From: Sciurus carolinensis
Taxonomy: Eukaryota; Chordata; Mammalia; Rodentia; Sciuridae
Assembly: GCF_902686445.1 (NCBI RefSeq)
Contig: NC_062232.1
Span: 72,061,440 to 72,125,439, forward strand
Reading direction: 5' to 3'
DNA: 64,000 nt
The notes under the pieces are model-generated. The model was given only the letters and a program-made list of their open reading frames with translations. It was not told where the DNA came from and searched no databases. Made by a program: the position numbers and the translations under genes. Shown piece after piece: positions 25,147 through 37,284 of the stretch. The first letter of the stretch is position 1; each line of letters begins with the position of its first letter.

Positions 25147-25300
25147 CCTGAAAAACAACAAAAACAGACACAAAGAACTAAAATCTTAAATGTCATCATT
25201 ATGTGGAAAAAATTCATAAGAAAATTATATAAACAAATATTAGAAAATTAGATAACCATGATGAAATGGACTAATTCCTTGCAACATGTAATTCTCATAA
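25147..25300 (+). mobile_element. Continuation of the split L1
   Basis: Resumes L1 ORF2 reading after the MaLR-like insertion, with the block aaattagataaccatgatgaaatgg near 25246. Confidence 0.6.
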
Positions 25301-25551
25301 AGGCTCATTTTCTTCACCATACCATATGACTCATTTTAGGGATGTATACATTAAGAGAAAGAAATTTAATATCCAGATTCTATGAGATAGGCTACCTGCC
25401 AATTGTCCTTTTTCCATTATTCTAGGATCAAGAATCTAATTTTATTTGGGGCAACCATTACTTTTTCATATTTAGTTGATGTGGATCAATTAAGGCCAGT
25501 TTTCTCTAGTTCTAATCATGAATTATTGAGGGGACATTGTCCATTAGTGTG

Positions 25552-25996
25552 TGTTTAGTCAGCTTTTTCACCACGTGACTTAAAGACCTGAGAAAAACAA
25601 TTTTAGAAGAGGAAAACTTTATTTGGGGGCTCATGGTTTCAGAGGTCTCAGTTCATAGATAGCTGACTCTATTCCTTGGGTCTCAAGATGAGGCAGAAGA
25701 TCATGGCAGAAGGGTATGACAAAGGGAAGCAGCTTATGTGATGATCAGGGAACAGAGTAAGAGAGAGAGAAACTCCACTCACCAGATACAAAGTATATAT
25801 ACCCCATAAGCATTCCCCCAATGACTCACTTCCTCCAGTCATATCCTACCACCTTCAGTTACCACTCAGTTAATCCCATCACGGTATTAATTCACTGATT
25901 GAATTAAGTCTCTTATAACCAAATCATTTCTCCTCTAAACCTTACATTGTCTCACACATGAGCTTTTAGGGAACATCTCACATCCAAATCATAACA
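25552..25996 (-). mobile_element. MaLR-like solo LTR
   Basis: Minus-strand copy of the recurring family, ending on the plus strand at aatcataaca. A perfect 5-bp target duplication, gtgtg (25547-25551 and 25997-26001), frames it. Confidence 0.85.
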
Positions 25997-26001
25997 GTGT
26001 G

Positions 26002-26559
26002 TCTTTAATTATTATTGCGACTGTGAGTCTGTGATGGAAACAAGGAAAATTCAGAATGCACTGAGAATGTTGATTGGCACATTGGGAAATAAAAGAATTC
26101 CATTTTGGTATGTTTTAAATAATACCTAACATTTAAGTTGAATTTTTTAATATAACCATGATTTGGAAAAAAATATTCCTGAGAATAAAACCAATAAAAC
26201 CATGTGGTAAGCCTAAAAATCACAGAAAAAAATGAGTATAAACTCATCTATTGGACTTTACTAGAAAGTAAATAGATCTGTTCTTGGAGATAACTATTAT
26301 AATATATTCCATTTTGTACTTTAGCAACATAATTATTCTTAATGTTACTTGGGAATCAAAGGACCTAGTCTAAGAAATAACACAGCTCTTGTGTCCAGTC
26401 ATCAGTCAAATCTTAACTTCACTGTAAATGATACATATATATGGCTTATCTTGCCACTTTTGACAAGATAAATCCAATAAAACAAATTAATTAATTTAAT
26501 ATAATTAAATAAATCCAATGCCTCTTTCAATTGATTATACTCTTCAATTAATTTAGAGG
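26002..26559. other. Unassigned AT-rich sequence
   Basis: Nothing recognised. The 80- and 64-residue minus-strand ORFs here (26005-26247, 26402-26596) have no motif. Confidence 0.4.
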
Positions 26560-27056
26560 CATGCAGGGAGCCATCTATGACCTGCAGTAAAACCAAGCTT
26601 AGTTGAGCTATTAGGAAATCTGGCTCTCAGGAACCAATTGGCTCTCTGACAATTGGGAAAAATTGTTCCAGATTGTCTGGAGTAAGTGGTTTCCCAGTTG
26701 TTGGCTCACTGCTGGAGTTTGAATGCAGGCCCTAGAAGTGGGAGTGATCAGCTAGAGCAAAATGCCTTGCTTACCTCCACCTCCATCCTGTCTTTCACAA
26801 AAGAAGCTCCTACCGGTCCCTTTTTGATCTGTACTGCTATAAATAAAGAAAACGTGGGCTCCTCCATTTTGTTAGAACCAGATCCCTCTGGATGGTTCAA
26901 CCCTTTATGCCCCTATTCTAAAGATAATTCTGTCTCCTGTTGTTTTTTTCTGATAACTAAATTTCTTAGCTATTATTTCACGAACAGCCCATCCCTCCAC
27001 CGGAAAACCTTTTCCTCGCCCACGCAGGAAGTGCAGGAAGACAGGCACAAGTAGAC
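26560..27056 (+). mobile_element. Possible solo LTR
   Basis: A GC-richer block with ctgctataaataaag near 26834, which combines a TATA-like box and an AATAAA-like hexamer, followed by a gtgggctcctccattttg block. This is LTR-like in composition and motifs, but I found no clear ends or target duplication. The 122-residue plus-strand ORF at 26686-27054 lies wholly in it and has no recognised domain. Confidence 0.35.
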
Positions 27057-27590
27057 CTTGATAAAAATCACTTTGCAATGTTATTTTAACATTTTATCAA
27101 CAATTTTGAACTACCTGAAAAAATTTAGTTATAGATTTAGTCAGGTATTGTTTTCTATTTTCTTCAAATGAAAAATACTAATGCTATAATAGTACAATAT
27201 TGGTATAAAAATTCATATGTAGTCACAATGTCACTGGAATTAAAACTAATTATGTTTGTCTTCTTCTAAAAATTTCATATCATTTCTAAACCCACATGTC
27301 TTCAACATCTCAATTTTCTTCTGTGTTGTTCATAACTATTCTGTTTCTGCTCAGAGTCATTGTTAACTCTATGAGAGGATCAAGTTTGCCTATCCTAATC
27401 ATAGTAACTTGACTAAGATCTAGCACTTGAAAAATGGCAGGCAATTAATTAAAAATTTGTCTAATAAATGTATTAAATATATATATATCTAAGTGCCTAA
27501 GTGTATTAAATATATATTTCTAAAATAAAGGAATTGGGGCACAGAAAAAAGAGATGGGCAAACATGTCCTTTAACTTTACGTCTGGCACC
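27057..27590. other. Unassigned AT-rich sequence
   Basis: No family recognised. It holds a short TA run near 27477. Confidence 0.4.
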
Positions 27591-29293
27591 TAGACATATT
27601 ACTGTAAGATATGATGTCCAATGGACTTGGACAGACCCACCCTTATAACCTTTCTTGGTGCAGCCCACATAGACTCTCTCTTTGGCTAGCTCTGTCCAGA
27701 ATTATCACTGTCTTTGACTCATGTTTTATGTTACTGGCATATCATAATTCCTGCAATTTTCAGTCTAACTTCAGTTTCATATCCAAAGCTTCATGTGTCA
27801 CCCTTTTATCTTCTACAAAAAGGATTTTGACACTTACACTCACCCTCTGGCCTCCAAGGTCTTCTTTTGCAATGTTGATGGAAACCTTCACAACCCCCTA
27901 ATTTCAGTATCCCGTGTGCCTGCAAAACCAGCACCATGTGGTCTATTCCAAGGTCCGCTGCCAGCTGGAGCAGTATCTGGGCCCCTGATACCATAGCTGA
28001 GGGAACTCTGAGTGCCTAAATGACTGAACACTGTAAAACAATTCCTAGAGAAACAAATTTCTAAGCTGCCCTGTGTAAACAGTGTGCCCCCACTATCTCT
28101 TAAAAGACTTTTACTTTTACACCCTTGAGCCTGCCAAGGGCATAGTCATCTATTATCTGTATAAATCACTTCTCTTTAGTGGTAGTTATTTATTCAACAA
28201 CTACACTTTCCTTGGTCCTAATTTTGCATGCACATTTCTGCCTAAACTGAAAATTTTAAAATCTTTATTCTCTGATTTCTGCTCCTGATTGTCTCAGTAA
28301 ACACGAGTAACAGCTCCCAGAAATAGCCCTGTCACCATGTGAATACTACACTGGCTTGAAATTCCTATTACCAGAGTGATTAGTCTATCACCAACAAATT
28401 CAACTTCACACAAATTCTGAAGACATAGACCAAATGTGGACAAGTGCTTTGACAGAATGTAACAAAAATGGTCTCTAGTCCAATTCCCAATAGTGTCCTT
28501 ATTCCCCTCTGAAATCTCAGGAGCACAGTCATTACTCTATGCATTCTTATCAGCTTTCTGGTCTTCTGAAGTTCCAAAGAATTTCTCATTAAACTCTGTT
28601 TACAACATTCTAAAGCTTCTTCAGCCTACATCTGCAAATTTTCCAAACTCCTCCCACAAACAACTTCCAAATGCAGTGATCCCACATCTCAGTACCAATT
28701 TTTGTGATAGCTACCTTTTCAAAATACCTGTCAAGAACAACTTAGAGGGTTGGAGTTGGAGTTCAGTGGTAGGGTGCTTGCCTTGCATGGGTGGGGCACT
28801 GTGTTCGATCCTCAGGACCATATAAATAAATAAAATAAAGGTATTGTGTCCATCTACAACCAAAAAAATCAACAAACTTAAAAACACAAAGAACGGCTTA
28901 GAGCAGAAAAAGTTTATTTTGGGCTCATGGCTTCAGAGAATCAATCCATGTTGGGTTGACTCCATTGCTTTGGGCCCAAAGTGAGGCAAAATATCATGGA
29001 AGAATGGCATGTTGGAGGAATGCTGATCAGTTGAGGAGATCCAAAAAGCAGAGAGAAAAAGACAGAGAGGAACCAAGGACAAAATGTATTCTACAAAATC
29101 TTACTCCCAATGACCTCCTTCTTCCAGTCATGAACCACCTGCCAAAGAACTAAGCAATAATCCTTTCAAACCATTAACCCACCAAAAGGATCAATCCACT
29201 GATTATGTCACGGCACTTATACTCTAATAATTTTACATCTGAGCATTCACATGTGTGCTTTTTCAGGGTATACCTCTTATCCAAACAATAACA
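27590..29293 (-). mobile_element. MaLR-like element lacking its 3' LTR
   Basis: The 5' LTR (minus strand) is 28703-29293 and the interior is about 27590-28702. The interior matches those of the other two MaLR-like elements, for example the shared blocks gagtcc-type 'ctagtccaattcccaatag' (28475) and 'tcagtaccaattttt' (28690). No LTR is seen on the left side, so this copy is truncated or rearranged. An ID SINE sits in the LTR at 28748-28888. ORFs such as 27611-27901 and 28493-28825 lie on the antisense strand of the interior and are chance. Confidence 0.65.
28748..28888 (+). mobile_element. ID SINE with AAAT-type tail
   Basis: ID-type core (ggttggagttggagttcagtgg ... tgttcgatcctcagg) with the ataaataaataaaataaagg tail. 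It is flanked by a 15-bp target duplication, aagaacaacttagag (28733-28747) and aagaacggcttagag (28889-28903). Confidence 0.92.
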
Positions 29294-29504
29294 TCTATTA
29301 CAGTGCATGTCACATAGTAGATGATAAGAATATAGTAGTGAATCAAAAAACACACACATGGTTCTAGTGAATCTCATAGGAGAAGTAAGTGTAAAACAAA
29401 CATTATATATGTAATTAATTTGAAGGCTTATTACGGGTGTTTCAAATAAGAAACACAGTGATGTTTGCACATTTTCAAAGCACAGGGTAAATTTGTATTA
29501 ACTT

Positions 29505-30485
29505 ACATCATAGAAGATGTCCCCCAACAGTTCATGTGTGAGACAATGCAAGAAATTTCAGAGATGAAATGATTGGTTTATGAGAGTTTTAGTCTAATGA
29601 GTACATTTATTCCATAAAGGATTAACTGGGTGGTAACTGTACACATGTAGGGTGTGGACTGGGGGAGATGGATCACTGGGGGCATGCCTTTGGGGCATAT
29701 ATTTTGTGTACTGAACTTAGTCTCTCTCTCTCTCTCTCTGTTTCCTGGTGGAATGTCCTGAGCTGCTTTCCTCTGCCATGCCATTCTGCCACGATGCTCT
29801 TCCTCACTCTGACCCAGAGGAATGTAGTTGGCCATCTAGATGTTCAGAGACGGGTTTGCTGAGGGTGAGGACAAACGATGCCTACCTTGCCTAGTCTTAC
29901 CTAGTGCTCTTACTCAGGTGTCGGAGATCGAGCTCTGAAGGCACAGATCTAATTTTATTTAGGGTTGCGCAGGACATATATATGCACATTATCCAATCAG
30001 GTTAACATGCTTGTTAAAGTATAACAGAGTCAGCCTATAGGTGAACTATACGTTGAGGGTCCAGGTAGTGTAAACAAACCAATCATGCCTAAGCAATTCT
30101 GCCCAGCAATAGGTCTGAGACAAAGCACTGGGGGAATGGCAAGCTCCTGCACACAGCATGAGGCAAGGCAGCGCAGGCGAGCTCACGTCACAGCTTGCTG
30201 GGTTGCTTGACAGAAGGAGGCCTCCCCTCAGCTCTTAGCTCAGCCTCAATAGCTGCAAAGACCTTCATCCCATGGCGAGCCTTTACCATTACCTCAGTTT
30301 CTTTGTTCAGACTGTTTGACTTACTTAGACCATGGTGTCAGTGACTGCTGTCAGATAAGCTTCAGGAGTGTTCCCTACAGACATCTATGGACTAAGACCT
30401 CTGAAACTGTGAGAACCAAATAAACTTTCCTCCTCTAAAATTGTTTTCAGGTCTTTTAGTCACAGAATGAAAAATTGAATAAAAT
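29505..30485 (+). mobile_element. MaLR-like LTR split by another LTR
   Basis: Plus-strand copy of the recurring family: it starts near gatgtcccccaacagttc and ends near aaattgaat. It includes an expanded (CT)n run at 29722-29740. The LTR at 29841-30379 interrupts it between gttggccatct and catctatggactaag. Its first bases are degraded. Confidence 0.7.
29841..30379 (-). mobile_element. Probable ERVK-type solo LTR nested in MaLR LTR
   Basis: A 539-bp insert. On the minus strand it starts tgtagggaacactcc and ends gtctctgaaca, giving TG...CA ends. catcta occurs on both sides (29833-29838 and 30382-30387) but is 2 bp away from each LTR end, so the target duplication is not clean. An inverted AATAAA-like block (attttattta near 29952) fits a polyadenylation signal. 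Confidence 0.65.
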
Positions 30486-30690
30486 ATATGGATTTTGCCT
30501 CCAAAATGCATGTTAAAATTTAATTGCCATTATAATATTATGAGGTCAAATTGTTAGTAAATGACTAGGTATATTATAAGGGCTCCACCATCATAAATGA
30601 ATTAATACTATTGTCATAGTATTGGGTTAACAATTTAGTTAGTAATTTTTTATAAGTGTGAGTTTTCTCCCTCTCCTATTTATAGAGATA
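30482..30690 (+). mobile_element. Older MST/MLT1-like MaLR LTR fragment
   Basis: Blocks ttgcctccaaaatgcatg, tatattataagggctccacc and catcataaatgaattaat have the order and wording of an ancient MaLR LTR. It is more diverged than the lineage-specific MaLR copies elsewhere here. Confidence 0.5.
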
Positions 30691-31436
30691 TAACCTTAGT
30701 ATAATTTTAGAAGTATTATAATTAACGGTGAAAAATAATAATTTAAATTTATTAAAAAATACTAAAATAAATATTTCAATTCATTTTCTGCTGCTATAAC
30801 ACAAGTAGTGAGCACTCTTATCTTTCTAATTTTCTGTCCATGTGGTGCCCTTTGCCAAGTTATGACACGGCAAAGTCTTCACTAGATAATGCACCATTCT
30901 CTTGACTTTTAGTCACCAGAGGTGTAATTATTTTACAGATCACCCAGTTCGTGGTATTCTATCATAGTACCAGAAAACAGTCTAGGATCCTGTATGTATT
31001 TTGTTAATATAGATTAAAAGTTAATTCTCTACTTGCTAAATATAAATGGACCTTGACCCATGATGCCTATGTGTCAAAATACTGTAAATTGAAAATAGAT
31101 ATAACTAAACTTCAAATGTCATAGCTTAGCATCACAGTACCCTGTAAAGTCTCAATTGTCTATCCTTATGATCACATGATTGACTAAGAGCTGCAGAGCA
31201 TCAGGGAAGAGTGACATAATGTCATGCCACATAGTCATACCACATATTACCAGTCTATGAGTACATATCACTTTTAAACAATCTTAAAGTCAAATAATCA
31301 TCAGTCAAGCCATCATAAGTCAGGGATGGTATGAAATATCAAAAACTAGCTCTGGATTATCATTTCATTCTCTTACTAATTTTATTATTTGTATCATGTA
31401 CCAATAACATGAGAATCATTACTTTACCTCAAACAT

Positions 31437-31474
<38 letters not shown>

Positions 31475-32806
31475 GATCTCACAAGAAGTTCTATTGGCAA
31501 TTGCCTTCTACATCTGATATATGCATACTAATTCTTCAAGATCCATCTCAGATATTACATGAAATTTTCCTTAATTGCACACACTTCTACTGGCTCAATG
31601 TCTACAGTGCATTGAATATTATGATTATTGCTGGATATACAAGTATTATTGCTATGCACTCCTTTGTAAATTGATGAATTTATGGTGAGAGAGAGATGTG
31701 AAGCAATGAAGACATTTGTAATTTGATAACTCATACATATGTTTAAGATGTAATAGTAGAATACAGCAAGGGTATATAAATAAAATAGAGTAATGAGGGA
31801 ATTCTTTTAGATGATATAATGTGAGCTTAGCTTTTAAGGATGGAAATCAATTCACTTAAATTGGTTGTATTATTTATTTGCTTATTCACCATATGCCATT
31901 GCTAAACTAAGAATTCTTTGGGGATAATTCTTGTATGTTATTCCGCATAATACATTAGTATTAGTATCAGTTCATAACGAGTTTTTTAAAATGATTTTTG
32001 AAGGAGGAATTTTTTTTAATGAACTCACATGAATACTAGTTCCAAATGCAGTGTGTTACCTCATTACTTGATAAACAATACACCAACCATCCCAGAAACC
32101 TAATTTTTAAAAATACTTTTATATCCATTTAATCCTTCCAATTTTGATTAGAACTACTACAGCATTTAAAAAACATTGTCATTGCATTGAATTGTGTACT
32201 ATGGCATTTTCATTTTCACTTCTAGCTTAGTTATTCATCTTATTGTAATTATCAGAGTAAATATCACATGTAGATTTAGTAAATCCTCAATGACAGACAA
32301 GCACAATCAAATACAACTACACAGGTGGAAATGGCCTGCTGAAAGAAACATGTGGTTAAAAAATATAATTAAAGGTTCTTTAACAACCTATCAAGTTTGT
32401 GTGATACTAACCAGAATTCTAGAATATCTTAAAATATAAAATATATATCATCATTTTCAAATACACCTTCAATTTTCTTTTTAGTTTTTTATATATTAAA
32501 TCCTGTAAATTGTCACCATGTGACTATCAAATAGTTGAAATTTGAATCTAATGCAAGAATTAATACTGCTTCTGATGGAAAAAAAAAATAAGAGGAAAAA
32601 ATAAATACAGAGTGTTAAAAAGAGCACCATCCTGAAAAACATGAGAGACATGGGCAACAAAAAATTATTCTTTTTTTTTTAAGATCTTATTGTTCAAAAT
32701 AAAATGAATATGTAACTACCATATACAATTCAAAAACTGTTTATGAGAACTCCAGAAACTAATTAACAATTTGTGGTACCCCAAGCAAAATCAGAATCAA
32801 GAACAG
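30691..32806. other. Unassigned AT-rich sequence with CTAT repeat
   Basis: No gene or retroelement recognised. It contains the (CTAT)n microsatellite at 31438-31477. ORFs at 31331-31531 and 32194-32439 show no motif. Confidence 0.4.
31438..31477. repeat. (CTAT)n tetranucleotide microsatellite
   Basis: About ten CTAT units, the last with an A-to-G change before gatctc. It is a likely polymorphic marker. Confidence 0.97.
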
Positions 32807-33272
32807 TGTGTTACTTAGCATTTCATTGCTGTAACTGTAATACCTGAAAAGAGCAACTTACAGGTGGAAGGGCTTATTTTGGCACATCGTTTCAGTGAAT
32901 TCAATCTATGGTTGACTACCTCCATGTCTTTGGGCCTGACATTAGACAGAATATTCTGGCAAAAGGTGAAAAAAGGTAAGATAAGGAAAGGTGCTCAGTT
33001 CATGGTTATTGGCAAGTAGAGAGAGAGAAAAAAAAGGAAGTAGTTGAGAAGATAAACCCTTCAGGCTATACTCCCAATAACATACTCCTCCAACGAGGTC
33101 TCAACTTCTATTAGTCCATTCAGCTATCATTGTATTAATCCACTTATTAGATCAGAGTTCTCATAATCTGATCATTTTCTAAAAGTCCTACCTCTGAATC
33201 TTGTTGCTTTGTGGGACATAGTTTCAATACATTAGCTTTTGGGGAGGGGCATCCCAGATACAAACTATAACA
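32807..33272 (-). mobile_element. MaLR-like solo LTR
   Basis: The plus strand starts tgtgttacttagcatttc and ends caaactataaca, the inverted ends of the recurring family. It includes the inverted AATAAA block near 33050. The target duplication is not clear (aacag / aataa). Confidence 0.75.
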
Positions 33273-34700
33273 AATAACCAAATTAAAATGGAAAATAAAA
33301 GCTATTCCATTTCAAATATTATCAACCTTAATCCAGTCTAACACAGCTTAGTGAAATCTGGTGAAAGGACCCAATTTTAGTTTAACCATTAGGAAACTAG
33401 ATAGAAGAGTAAAACATGTTCAACATTCAGGTTTTGCACCAGGGTCTCTAAGGGACTGTTTTATGTCTAGCCTGATTCAAAGCATTTATAGGAAACCTGC
33501 ATTTTTTGGAAGCCTGAAGGCTACTGAGAAGAGAAGAGAACACTCAGACTTTAATACCTTGTCCAACACCACTGGAAGATGGTATCTATATCCCTTTGAA
33601 ATCCCCCTCTTTTTTCGTACTGGTGCCTCCCTTATCCTCAATCTATAAGCCTTGAGGGGAAAATAGTGAAAGCTCTAGAAGAGCCTAAGCAATGAATGAA
33701 ATAAGGAATTATATGAAAAGGATGAGTGAACACAATATTTTCATATAAATGCACACAGGCAATGTGACCAAAAGATTCAAAGATTATACTCAATGTCTCA
33801 CAAATCCTTGATTGAAAGCACTTAGATTTGTTGGATGGCATTCTTATCATGCAGTGAAGGTTTATGTTAACCTTGTAGTTATATCTAATCCACAGATAAT
33901 ATCAACTCTGTAAATACTGTTGAATCTTTAAGTCTGTACATTTAGTTATGTAAGTAAGCAAAATAGGACAAACTATCCCTGTAATATTTTGCTGTTCACC
34001 AAATATTTCCATTTTCCCCCGTTTTGATAATATGAGAATATTTCCATTTATATTGCAACTGTATTCACTGCTGTGACAAGACAAGGGTTTCAGAACATTT
34101 GGAAAGAGAATTGGTGTGTGTCATTTACCAACCAGAATATTTACTTCCATCTTAAGGTTCTATACAACTCTTTGTTTCCCCTTTTTACATAGAAGATATT
34201 GAGATGGTTAGTAATTTGTAGTCCCAGGTACCTGAGTTATTAAAATAGTTACAGGTACTTTGCTGACTCAAGTTAAACAAGTGCCTAAAGCAACAGATAA
34301 GCAGTTGTTGAATAAACTATATATTTTTTTCAATCCCAATATAACCTAGTCTATAATGTCTCTCTATTAAGGATAATGAAAGGTCCTTCATGTCACAAGA
34401 TGCTTGAAGAACCAACAATGATAATAATTCTAATAAGTACCAGAGTAATGTAACTTTGATAAATACACTTAATTTCCATTAAACTGTTTCAATCTCTATA
34501 AAATTATAGCAGTTCCTAACTCAGAAAGAGATATTAAGAAAGGTGGACAAGTTAAATGTGGTCATATTAGTATCATAACATTAGATTTGAAAAATACCCT
34601 TTAGTGTTTCTAGGATGACTTCCAGCTCTGGTTAAGGACTATGCATGAGATTAGATTCACTGGGAAAGGAATATAGGAAACTGATCATATTATAACAGAG
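33273..34700. other. Unassigned sequence
   Basis: No repeat family recognised. The 95-residue plus-strand ORF at 33361-33648 is the longest uninterrupted frame here; I see no domain, signal peptide or homologous gene in it. It may be chance or a very old relic. Confidence 0.35.
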
Positions 34701-35950
34701 GACTTTTCAGCATTGGCCAATAAAAAGAAGAATAAACACTGACAGGTTTGTATAGAAGGAGAGAAATGGCAGAATAGAGGAACTCATTATATCATAGTAG
34801 CTCCATGAGAGTGAATTAAAACAACAGTTCTGTACTGGCAAATTGAGGTATGGAGATGATAGAAAACTGCTCTTGGGTAACTCAGTGAGCTGACACCCAG
34901 ATGAAAATCAAAAATACCAGTTTCTAGAATAAAAAGATAATTAATAGAGGTAACAGACAGTGGCAGCGTTGAATGTGCTATAACTCAGTAGGAAGTGGAA
35001 TCTCAAATCCAATGAGCCAAAAGACATTCTACCACAGAGTTTTAAAAAAGCACACTGGACAACATATTTGCTATCAGAGCAGAAAATAAGCTCACAGTGA
35101 GCTAAACCTATGTGGGAGAAAGTCCTACTGCTCTTTGGAGAGAGAGCATCCTGGCACATCTCAGTAGACGTAGTTAGAGCCAGGAAGCAGCAACTTAAAG
35201 GGACTCTGGATTTTCCAAGTAGCAGACGAAGAATTCCTGCATTTTGTCTTTGATTTTCAGATTTTTCGATGTTTTTCTTTGGCTGGTAAGTCATATATTG
35301 CTTTTTGAATACCCAAAATCAAACAGCCAACTAGGCTCTATTTCTCATTGGATTAGTGATTTCCCATGCCATGAGAAAGTCTGAGCACAGGAGCGAGATG
35401 GTAACGAGGTAATCTGAGAGTAATTGGTTGATCAGTTGGAAGAGTGGAGAAGAACAACCCATGTTTTGTTTAAAATTGGCAGTCAGATCTCTGGGTTAAG
35501 GAATGAGTGACAAGGAGAACTGGGACAGATCAGGGTCAGGCAGAAAGAAGAGATGTCCACATTGCCTTCTCTAAACCCAGAAGGAGCTGGGGAATAAACT
35601 GATGTGTTCCCACCCAACCACTTAGTAAACAAAGGATACGTCAGAACAAGAGGCATGACAGAACCCAGAGCAGAGCAGTCTAGTGATGGAGCAAGGGAAG
35701 TTACTGACCAACAGTCCTCTCAGATTTACAGTGCCAGTCTCAGACATAATACCAAAGACATTTCATGAGCAATGAAGCAGAAAACATCTCCTACCTGCAA
35801 GCCACAGGTGGCCAAGCAAAGAAGGTGCAGAGTTCAGTGTACAGACTTCCCTAAAAAGTTCAACAGTATGGGTCAAAGCTGGAGCAAAAGAGCTGCATAA
35901 TCTTTTGTGTCACACAAATGTCTTCAGAACTTTTAAATTTTAAATTTGGA
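34701..35950. other. Unassigned block with higher GC content
   Basis: Richer in G+C and purine than its neighbours, with many CAG/AGA-rich words on the plus strand. This resembles the 5' untranslated or ORF1-proximal region of an L1 on the plus strand, but I cannot match it firmly. The 117-residue minus-strand ORF at 34941-35294 has no recognisable motif and is probably chance. Confidence 0.3.
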
Positions 35951-36660
35951 ATTTTGGAAAGAAAGCTTCTATTTCAAAAACCACAGCAACAAGAAATCTT
36001 AACAATCTCTATGATAGTTATTGCATTAACTGCTTGATTTTAACTGATTACTAGTGTCTGCAGACAATGTGTGTTTTGTAAGAGTTCCATTTAATTTTAT
36101 GTGTTTTTAAAATTAATTGGATCTAGTCTGAACAGCTCATCTCTTCTTTCTCCATTTCCATCCCCTCTCCTTAATCCATTTAACTCTCCCATTTTAAATT
36201 CTCTCATCATTCCCTAACCATTTTGCTTTCTTTATTCCTTTTTTTCTATTTTCTTTATGTTTTTTCAAAGACATAGACAGAGGTTTATTTAGGAAAGTAG
36301 ATACATATTCAAGTGAAAATGGGATCAAACTTAAGACAGAGATGCCTTTGGGGCTAAAGCAAGGAATGCATGTATAAGGGAAAATGTGAGCTATCTTTAG
36401 AGGGAAAGAATCTCTGTTTTCTTTATATTTATCAAATTTTCCAATTCAATTTTAGTATAATATCATTAATGCTCAATATTTTTCAGCCTATTTTGCTATT
36501 TCTCACCCACATTTCTCCTTGGGTAATAGAGTTGTAGAGATCATTAATTAAAAAAAAAAGTATGGCATATATTAGATGTATGGGTTGCCCTTAACTTGCA
36601 ATTACTCTCTCAAAGAGGTACTGGGAGGTAAATTAACACTTGACTTATAGTGATTGAAAG
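35951..36660. other. Unassigned sequence with a dispersed repeat
   Basis: Mostly AT-rich. 36265-36420 is related to 56695-56840 elsewhere in the window (see the separate entry). Confidence 0.4.
36265..36420 (+). repeat. Dispersed repeat, copy A (unclassified)
   Basis: Shares gacagaggtttatttag, then gatacatattcaag, gatgcct/gatgtct and gaatgc/aatgtgta words in the same order with 56695-56840. This is too similar for chance in otherwise unrelated DNA, so it is probably an interspersed repeat or LTR fragment not named here. Confidence 0.6.
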
Positions 36661-37284
36661 TGTTGAAGCTAAAATATAAACAGAAATCCTGGGAATGCAA
36701 GACCCAATAATCAAATAAAAAATTCAGGTAAAAGTCTCACTGATAGATTAGATTACATGAAATACAGATTTCTAGGCCTTGAAGACAAATTACATGAACT
36801 TGAACACACAGTGTGTAATAAAGAAAAATACAAGAAGCCATGCTCAAGATACACAGCACCTGTATTTCAAAATTAAGAGATGAAATTTAAGAATTATTGA
36901 AATCTGCCAGGCATGGTGGCACATGCCTGTAATCCCAGTGGCTCAGGAGGCTGAGGCAGGAGGATCAGAAATTCAAAGCCAGCCTCAGCAAAAACAAGGC
37001 ACTAAGTAATTCAGTGAGACCCTGTCTCTAAATAAAATACAAAATAGGACTGGGGATGTGGATCAGTGGTCAAGTGCCCCTGAGTTCAATCCCCACCCCC
37101 CAAAAAAAGAATTATTGAAATCAGAGAGAATCAAGATACAGGCTAATATTACTAATCATTTCCATGAAATAATGGCACAAATTTTCCAAACTGGAAATTA
37201 GATGGTCAACTAGACACAGAACACAAAGAGAACTCCACAATGACAAGATCAACAAAATAACCTGTTTACTTAAGCAAAATGCCA
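36661..37284 (+). mobile_element. L1 ORF1-region remnant, left part
   Basis: L1 ORF1-like blocks (agattagattacatgaaatac, ggccttgaagacaaa, ttttccaaactgg) on the plus strand. It is interrupted by a SINE at 36905-37106 and by the MaLR-like element beginning at 37285. The same ORF1 wording occurs in the L1 at 14260-14320. Confidence 0.65.
36905..37106 (+). mobile_element. B1-ID dimeric SINE
   Basis: Well-preserved 7SL-like left part (ggcatggtggcacatgcctg) and ID-like right part (ggggatgtggatcagtgg), ending in a short A run. The 16-bp target duplication aagaattattgaaatc (36889-36904 and 37107-37122) is perfect. Confidence 0.95.

Noticed and set aside
26686..27054. 122-residue ORF
   Set aside because: It falls in a probable LTR and shows no domain or signal peptide.
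34941..35294. 117-residue minus-strand ORF
   Set aside because: No domain or homologous motif; it lies in a block that may be L1-derived and is antisense to it.
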